In this document: piece by piece, positions 59,154 through 64,000 of the stretch
Layout of the letters: the number at the start of each line of letters is the position of its first letter
Position numbering within the stretch: position 1 is the stretch's first letter
Assembly (NCBI GenBank): GCA_965267405.1
Contig: OZ253954.1
Coordinates: 1,240,001 to 1,304,000 of the forward strand
Source of the DNA: JAPPOI01 sp028818055
Lineage (GTDB): Bacteria > Pseudomonadota > Alphaproteobacteria > Rhodobacterales > Rhodobacteraceae
Length of the DNA: 64,000 bases
Direction of reading: 5' to 3'
The notes under the pieces: generated by a model
The model's input: the letters and a program-made list of their open reading frames with translations, nothing else
What the model was told of the DNA's origin: nothing
The model's database searches: none
Made by a program: the position numbers and the translations under genes

Positions 59154-59531
59154 TCACTCTGACTTCAGAATACTGGCAAGCGCGGTGCGACCGCAATCAA
59201 CCAATTTTCCAAGTTCTGTATCAGGATGACAAAGACAGATGAGGACCTCGTTGTCGGACGCCTTGGTGCGCAGGAAAACGCGCGCTTCTGATCCATCAGC
59301 GGTCATGGCGACTTCAAGCGGTCCGTCTCCCACAACTGCAGATGCACCCTCTGCCAATACACCATTCAGAAATGTCGAGGCGCTTGCGCAAAGCCCATCA
59401 ATTTCTTCTTGCGCGGGCTTCGCGTCAGAACTGACGCAAAGGACCATAGACGAAGAAAGATCGGCAAAGGCCGCAACATCGCATCCGGGCACGTCCTTAC
59501 GGAGCTGATCCAACGTTTCAGTGACGTCCAT
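59154..59531 (-). CDS. small Roadblock/LC7-like protein
   Basis: A 125-aa single-domain protein with the Roadblock fold order. It has an N-terminal helix TLDQLRKDVPGCD, a hairpin VAAFADLSSSMVLCVSSDAK, a long helix EEIDGLCASASTFLNGVLAE, strands LEVAMTADGSEARVFLRTK and NEVLICLCHPDTE, and helix ELGKLVDCGRTALASIL. GAGGAAAATC precedes the ATG. It is followed after 16 bp by the larger Roadblock-like gene and preceded by three GTPase genes on the same strand. A regulatory or scaffolding role for those GTPases is inference. Confidence 0.65.
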   Translation of the reverse strand: MDVTETLDQLRKDVPGCDVAAFADLSSSMVLCVSSDAKPAQEEIDGLCASASTFLNGVLAEGASAVVGDGPLEVAMTADGSEARVFLRTKASDNEVLICLCHPDTELGKLVDCGRTALASILKSE

Positions 59532-59596
59532 GATTTTCCTCGGTCACCCTCAGAAGCAAGGGCCAATACAGGTCTGCAACCTTATTGGTCAGCAAA

Positions 59597-59621
59597 ACGG
59601 CCGGGTGCAAGCCCCGGCCGT
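59597..59621 (-). terminator. hairpin between GTPase 1 and the Roadblock pair
   Basis: On the minus strand ACGGCCGGG and CCCGGCCGT form a 9-bp GC stem with a 7-nt loop, followed by TTTT. It probably ends or attenuates the GTPase transcript before the Roadblock genes. Confidence 0.6.
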
Positions 59622-59654
59622 CAAAGCGCGAAATTCTATGATGAAGTGTTGAGC

Positions 59655-60599
59655 CTAAAGCCGCAGCGTACCGGCTTCCAAGCTGCCGGGTTGTGGGCGG
59701 GTTCTAACGCCTTCGCGGGCTGCAAGCTTCTTTGGACGAATACGGGTTGGCGCGACTGGCTCAACCGGGCGGCGTGCTTCTTCTTCAGCCGCAGCCGTGG
59801 CTTCTTTGTATTCAGCGATGCTTTCGATCAGCGCATCCAGTTCGGATGTAAGCGGACCGGCGCCGCTGGCTTCGAAGCCTTCCGGGTCGTTCGCCGAAGC
59901 CAAAGCCTGGGTCAGCGAAATCGGGAACAGGTCCTTGAACAGGCCGTTGGTTTCCTTCGCAACGCGCTTGATCACGCGAACCCGGTCGCGGTCGGACAGG
60001 ATTTTATCCATGCGCGTCAAAAGCAGATAGCTGTGCGGATAGAGCTCTTTCGGCAGCATCGACCAAACTGCAGCTTCTGATTGGCGCCACGCCTGCGTGG
60101 CGTGTGTGCACCAAAGAACCGCATCGGCATGCGGAATTATGCGCTGCCAGACGTCGGCATCCATGTTGGGGTCCGAAATGCCAGGCATATCGACCAAATC
60201 ACACTTATCAAGAAGCTCTGCGTCGTGGAAAACGCGAATATGGCTGGTATCGTGGACAGACACATCTTCAAGCCGATCAAGGTCGATTTCGTGCTCACGA
60301 CCGTCCAGATCAACCCGGTAAGGTGTTTCGTCACCTTTTGACATCCAAACAGGCGGCAATTGAGTCGCCGTCACATTCACTGGCAACGAGGATGTGTTGA
60401 TCAGCAAGTTGGACAGGGTGCTTTTGCCCGCACTAAATTCGCCCATAAGACAAACGACAGGCCGGCCAGTACCATATTGCGTTGCAGACGCGTGAACTTG
60501 CTCTTCTACCTGATCCTGAGGTTCAGCATCTGGTCCTGGATCTCCGATGACGCGAAATTCTGGCGCTTCGTCCGTCGGTGTGACTTGGTCATCCGTCAT
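59655..60599 (-). CDS. dynamin-like P-loop GTPase, short form (GTPase 1)
   Basis: A 314-aa cytoplasmic GTPase. G1 is GEFSAGKST (53-61), a dynamin/Obg-like form. The G2 Thr is in NVTATQLPP, G3 is DMPG (137-140), and G4 is TRMD (195-198). After the G domain there is a short helical part and a basic, Pro/Arg-rich tail ending RTRPQPGSLEAGTLRL, not a membrane helix. AAGGGG, overlapping the stop of GTPase 2, lies 6 nt before the ATG, so the two are coupled. It is clearly paralogous to GTPase 3 around the LWCT segment and lacks the long stalk of true dynamins. Confidence 0.85.
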   Translation of the reverse strand: MTDDQVTPTDEAPEFRVIGDPGPDAEPQDQVEEQVHASATQYGTGRPVVCLMGEFSAGKSTLSNLLINTSSLPVNVTATQLPPVWMSKGDETPYRVDLDGREHEIDLDRLEDVSVHDTSHIRVFHDAELLDKCDLVDMPGISDPNMDADVWQRIIPHADAVLWCTHATQAWRQSEAAVWSMLPKELYPHSYLLLTRMDKILSDRDRVRVIKRVAKETNGLFKDLFPISLTQALASANDPEGFEASGAGPLTSELDALIESIAEYKEATAAAEEEARRPVEPVAPTRIRPKKLAAREGVRTRPQPGSLEAGTLRL

Positions 60600-60609
60600 G
60601 TTGATCCCC

Positions 60610-62679
60610 TTAAGCTGCCAGCTCGGTGAGCGCGGCCATCGCTTGTTTCAATTGAGCCTGCTTTTCCGAAACGCCCGCCGCATCAATCAGTGCGGTGTGA
60701 TCGCCTTCGGTTTTGCCGGCCTCTTCAGCGAGGCGCGATAAAATTCCGTTCTGTTCTGTGATGAACTCTTGCAGCGTTTGCTTCGAAGCTTCGCGAATCG
60801 CATCTGAATGCGACCCGAGCAGGCTGTCGACGATGGGCTGGGTCTCGGCTCCGATCATCTCAGCAAACTCCGTCGCAAAGGTGCGATAACCGCGACGTTT
60901 GTGCCACCAACGGTTCCACCACGTTCCCTTCAGGTCCAACGCAATTGTTTGGCCCAATAGAACTGGCGATGCCGGCCGCGGTGGTGTCGGAGCCTCGATT
61001 CCAAACCCTTCGTCCGAGACATTGAACATGCGGTGATAGACACCAGCGTATTGTTCAGCGGTCCGGATCAGAACTTCTTTTGTGGCCTTCTGGGAATTGC
61101 GTCCAAAGACCTGATACGCCGTGCGCATCAGAATCCGCAGACCACTTGGGTCGTATTCCCAGACTTCTTCGTCGCCCTTCGATTCAAGATGCTTCAACAG
61201 CGATCCTGTCGCGCGCTCAAGGAAGCTGCGGTGCGAACGTTCGATGCGCGTTTTGAAATCCTCGATCACGCCAGTCATCGCGTCGTCCATTGACGACATG
61301 GCGTCCGATTCAATGCGCGAAAGCTCACCCTGCAACTGACCCGGTTCCAATGGCGGAAGACTGGTGTCAGTTTCGCGGGCGGTCACAACCTGGTGGGCAG
61401 CATTTAGACCGTTTGCAAGATTTCGGGCGGACTTTGCGATCTTGTCGAGAAGATCCTGACCCGTACCATCGGAAATCCGGTCTCCGATCGCAGCAAATAC
61501 GTCCGGAACACCCGACAAATCCCAAAGCAACTCTTCTGGCTTCAAAGAGTGATTTTCTTCGATGCGGCCTTCGGCAATAGCCCAAGACGAAAGAGCTTCA
61601 ATTGTTTGATCATCAACTGCGTCGAGGCGGCCGGTTAGTGCTGCAGTCGCGCAGAATGCTGACGTGAAGATAATCTGTGCATCTTTCGGTCCGTCGTGAT
61701 CCTTAAGTGTCTTACGGATACTGTCGCGGATTTCCGGAATTTGGTTTACTGGATCGCTCAGTTCATCGCAGCGGTTTACGGCAATGATAACTTCGCGCGA
61801 TTTTACGTTGGCGATCAGGCGGATCAACGCCATGTCGACCGAGCTGAGAGCCTGGTGCGCCGCCAGAACCACAACACACATCCGGCTTTCACGAATAGCT
61901 CGGATGGTGATCTGTTCGCGGATCATGAATGTATCGTTGACGCCCGGCGTGTCGCGAAGGCACAGCGGCATCGGATATTCCGGCCGGTGCATGAACACTT
62001 CGGCAGATTTTGTGATGTCAGCGAAACGGCCCTGAGACTGGCTGGTCTCGAAGTCGTCTTCAAAGTCGTCACCAAGGCAGACGTAACGTTCGATCAGCTC
62101 GCTGTCGAAGTAGCCGTACTCGTGCTGCTGACCAAGAAGAAGCTCGAACTTATCACCAAGACGCTTCTTGGATTTCTCACGCATCTCGAGGACTTGTTCG
62201 CGAACTTTATCCATTTCCTCTTCGGCGCCCGCCCGGCTGGCGAGTTCACCGATACGACCGCCGCGGTCCAACAGGCGGCTCCATTCTTCCATGTCGAAGA
62301 AGCGGAACGTTGCGCGGTTGTCTTCTGGCAAGATGTGCGGGTTCAGGTGCAAGGATGTGACCACCGATGTCCATGGGTTCACATCTGCAGGCAACAAGTC
62401 AGGATGTCCGACCATGGCGTTGACCAATGTCGTCTTCCCGGCCTTAACCTGACCAATCATCGTGATGGACGGCTCTGCGTGCTTCAGCTGATGGTGAAGC
62501 CGGCGTGCCGAACGGTTGGTGGCCTTGTCGCCAATCTTACCAATGCGGACCAACGCCTGCCGAAGACTCTTGGATTTTTCCAAAAATGGATTGAGCCCCT
62601 CGAACCCACGGCTGAGGAGGTGTGCATTTCCAACTGCGGAGGCTGCACCATTTTCCATTATGCTTGTATCAACCTTCAT
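60610..62679 (-). CDS. dynamin-family large GTPase (GTPase 2)
   Basis: A 689-aa protein. G1 is GQVKAGKTT (76-84), G2 is PWTSVVT (T104), G3 is DTPG (243-246) and G4 is NRCD (302-305). Between G2 and G3 is a 130-residue charged helical insert (about 130-220). After the G domain comes a long helical stalk, then a region rich in Trp and basic residues, TWWNRWWHKRRGYRTF (around 590-605), which could contact membranes. No transmembrane helix is evident. It resembles the YdjA/dynamin-like large bacterial GTPases that remodel membranes. It lies 10 bp before GTPase 1. Confidence 0.87.
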   Translation of the reverse strand: MKVDTSIMENGAASAVGNAHLLSRGFEGLNPFLEKSKSLRQALVRIGKIGDKATNRSARRLHHQLKHAEPSITMIGQVKAGKTTLVNAMVGHPDLLPADVNPWTSVVTSLHLNPHILPEDNRATFRFFDMEEWSRLLDRGGRIGELASRAGAEEEMDKVREQVLEMREKSKKRLGDKFELLLGQQHEYGYFDSELIERYVCLGDDFEDDFETSQSQGRFADITKSAEVFMHRPEYPMPLCLRDTPGVNDTFMIREQITIRAIRESRMCVVVLAAHQALSSVDMALIRLIANVKSREVIIAVNRCDELSDPVNQIPEIRDSIRKTLKDHDGPKDAQIIFTSAFCATAALTGRLDAVDDQTIEALSSWAIAEGRIEENHSLKPEELLWDLSGVPDVFAAIGDRISDGTGQDLLDKIAKSARNLANGLNAAHQVVTARETDTSLPPLEPGQLQGELSRIESDAMSSMDDAMTGVIEDFKTRIERSHRSFLERATGSLLKHLESKGDEEVWEYDPSGLRILMRTAYQVFGRNSQKATKEVLIRTAEQYAGVYHRMFNVSDEGFGIEAPTPPRPASPVLLGQTIALDLKGTWWNRWWHKRRGYRTFATEFAEMIGAETQPIVDSLLGSHSDAIREASKQTLQEFITEQNGILSRLAEEAGKTEGDHTALIDAAGVSEKQAQLKQAMAALTELAA

Positions 62680-62734
62680 CTACACAACTCGTCGTACGCA
62701 ATACCGTCCGTCAGATCGGACAAATTCACTATGG

Positions 62735-62750
62735 AACGATAATCATCGTT
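62735..62750. promoter_or_regulatory. inverted repeat upstream of GTPase 2
   Basis: AACGAT, AATC, ATCGTT is a 16-bp palindrome with perfect 6-bp arms, 56 bp upstream of the GTPase 2 start in a 147-bp gap. It could be an operator for an internal promoter. Confidence 0.3.
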
Positions 62751-62826
62751 TCGAACCCGTGTAGAATTCCCCGCCAAAATGGCCTTTTTGTGACGGATTT
62801 CAGGAGAATAGATACACTTCATGGAA

Positions 62827-63999
62827 TTATGCGGCCAAAGCCGTCTCAATATCGCGTCTAAGTTGCAGTAGAAGCGTCACAGCATCCGCGGCAGGCGCAT
62901 CCCCGCTTTCAACTTGCATCAGCACCATCAGATCTGATGCCTCATGAAGCTCATCGAGAAACTGTTCCGACATTGGGCAGCCACTGTCGTCGTTGCTGAA
63001 CATATCGACAAGTTCTTCAAGGGCTTCGATGCATTTTTCGACAACATCTGTCGGCGGTTCGTCTGCGTTGTCCGCAACATTTTCCGAGATGCTTGCGCCG
63101 CGTTTCTGAATGAACCGCGCCGCGCTCTGAAACAACTCGGGATTGAAGAGTTCAACTTCATTGTCCAACGTACCTGGTGGCAGGTCGGCGGTGACAACGG
63201 GCGACTCATCGACTGTTTCAGCTTCCGCCGGGCTGGGTGAGTTCGCAGCCGCCGGTGCGGTGATTTTCTGTTCGGGAATCTCTGGCGCTTTCGCATCCTT
63301 CGCGTCAGCGCTGCCCTCTCCCAACAGCTTCTCAATGTTGTGCCGAGCCACAAAGAGATGGGCACTATCGAAGTCGGCGCGGTGACCACGATTGGCATGA
63401 CGTTGAACATCGCCAACAAATGCGCTTCCGCCTGACCCGTGGAACTTGGCTTCGTCTACGGTGCCATCTGCAGCATGTGCACGGATCGCATGGAGTGTGG
63501 CGACTGGGAACATCGCGTGGAACTCTTCCGAGGCGATGTCGTTCAGGCTTTCGACGCGGTCGGCCAACTGGTTTCTTGATGAAAGGACATCTGCCTTTGT
63601 CAAAACCAGATAGGAGTGATCCTTGATGCCATCTGGAACCTTGTTCCAAAGGACGCGTTCATCCTCACCCATGACTTGGGTGCACCAGATGGCGATGTCG
63701 GTTCTGCGCGAGGCCCAATCGATTGCTGAACTGAGCTCGTCGATCCCGCCGCTTGTGACAACTTCCAGGAAGCTGATCTTCTTCAAAAGATCGATTGGCA
63801 GCTCAAACCTTAAAAACGCAGGATCAAGTTCCAGAATTGCCGGAAAATCGAGGCTTTCAAAAACCGTCGAGTTGCCACGTTTAGTCGTAACGTAGATCCG
63901 CTCTTTCTCGCCATAGACCAATTCCATGGTCGGCATGCGCGCATTTCTTGGAAAGACGCGTTTGCGCAAGAACATGTTGATGACTTCGGTTTTTCCCGT
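62827..63999 (-). CDS. P-loop GTPase-like protein with degenerate G3 (GTPase 3), 5' end outside the window
   Basis: The visible 390 codons start inside the P-loop (TGKTEVINMFLRKRVFPR) and run to a TAA at 62827. G4 is canonical (VLTKADVL), and the IWCTQVMGEDERVLWNKVPDGIKDHSYLVL block aligns with GTPase 1. The place of the DxPG motif reads EVVTSGGID, so G3 appears lost. After the G domain there is an Ala/Pro/Glu-rich linker (about 225-275 of the visible part) and a C-terminal helical, acidic domain of about 110 aa. It may be a nucleotide-binding but non-hydrolysing partner of the other two. Confidence 0.75.
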   Translation of the reverse strand, partial: TGKTEVINMFLRKRVFPRNARMPTMELVYGEKERIYVTTKRGNSTVFESLDFPAILELDPAFLRFELPIDLLKKISFLEVVTSGGIDELSSAIDWASRRTDIAIWCTQVMGEDERVLWNKVPDGIKDHSYLVLTKADVLSSRNQLADRVESLNDIASEEFHAMFPVATLHAIRAHAADGTVDEAKFHGSGGSAFVGDVQRHANRGHRADFDSAHLFVARHNIEKLLGEGSADAKDAKAPEIPEQKITAPAAANSPSPAEAETVDESPVVTADLPPGTLDNEVELFNPELFQSAARFIQKRGASISENVADNADEPPTDVVEKCIEALEELVDMFSNDDSGCPMSEQFLDELHEASDLMVLMQVESGDAPAADAVTLLLQLRRDIETALAA

Positions 64000-64000
64000 A

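Noticed and set aside
61696..62742. 348-codon plus-strand open frame
   Set aside because: It is antisense to GTPase 2 whose G motifs are intact; the composition (Cys, His, Arg rich) is that of a shadow frame.
1..64000. Insertion sequences, prophage or integrated elements
   Set aside because: No transposase, integrase, terminal repeat pair or duplicated tRNA end was seen; the single tRNA-Gln is not flanked by an integrase.

Overview
The window reads as a chromosomal segment of an alphaproteobacterium of the Rhodobacterales (Roseobacter type). The evidence is the recF-dnaN-dnaA block, the TRAP and sugar ABC transporters, the mreBCD-mrdA-rodA order, the Zur/Znu set, and an intergenic repeat with a conserved unit that I remember from roseobacter genomes. 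Coding density is high, spacing is tight, and many genes overlap as ATGA. I see no insertion sequence, prophage or CRISPR array.

Layout. 1-6.8 kb is housekeeping on the minus strand: a LysE-type exporter fragment, recF, dnaN, dnaA, a rhodanese protein, rpsT, an enoyl-CoA hydratase and mutM. 7-11.2 kb on the plus strand holds ubiE-ubiB and a sugar-acid dehydratase. 11.2-17 kb is a TRAP transporter operon with a DadA-like oxidase and a BASS-type transporter, facing a MarR regulator across a palindromic operator. 17-21 kb is a TetR gene facing a molybdenum hydroxylase (iorA-iorB) with a diheme cytochrome. 21-26.3 kb is keto-acid and acyl-CoA metabolism. 26.3-29.6 kb is a FrcBCA-like sugar ABC operon behind a perfect LacI-type palindrome. 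29.6-34 kb has an E1 alpha/beta fusion coupled to a malonyltransferase-like protein, then glutaryl-CoA dehydrogenase. 34-36.7 kb is an idonate/gluconate dehydrogenase group. 36.9-40 kb is zur-znuCB facing znuA across a Zur box. 40.2-44.6 kb has two nucleotide-sugar type SDR proteins, a GcvT-fold protein, a small membrane protein and a c-type cytochrome. tRNA-Gln follows, then capsule export genes (kpsT, kpsE), nhaA, an ArsR/permease pair, and DNA repair and SseB-like genes.

51.5-58.1 kb is the cell-elongation operon mreB-mreC-mreD-mrdA-rodA-ghrA. Directly upstream, on the same strand, 58.3-64 kb holds the part I consider most likely to be undescribed. It contains three consecutive dynamin-like or large P-loop GTPases, the third cut by the window end and apparently lacking a normal G3 motif, followed by two proteins with Roadblock/LC7-like folds. 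I infer that this is a multi-GTPase/Roadblock module at the envelope. I infer this from sequence motifs and gene order; nothing here tests it experimentally.

Coordinates are read from the sequence. Start codons were moved from the longest reading frame where a ribosome binding site or family start supports it. Family names rest on recognised motifs, not database searches.
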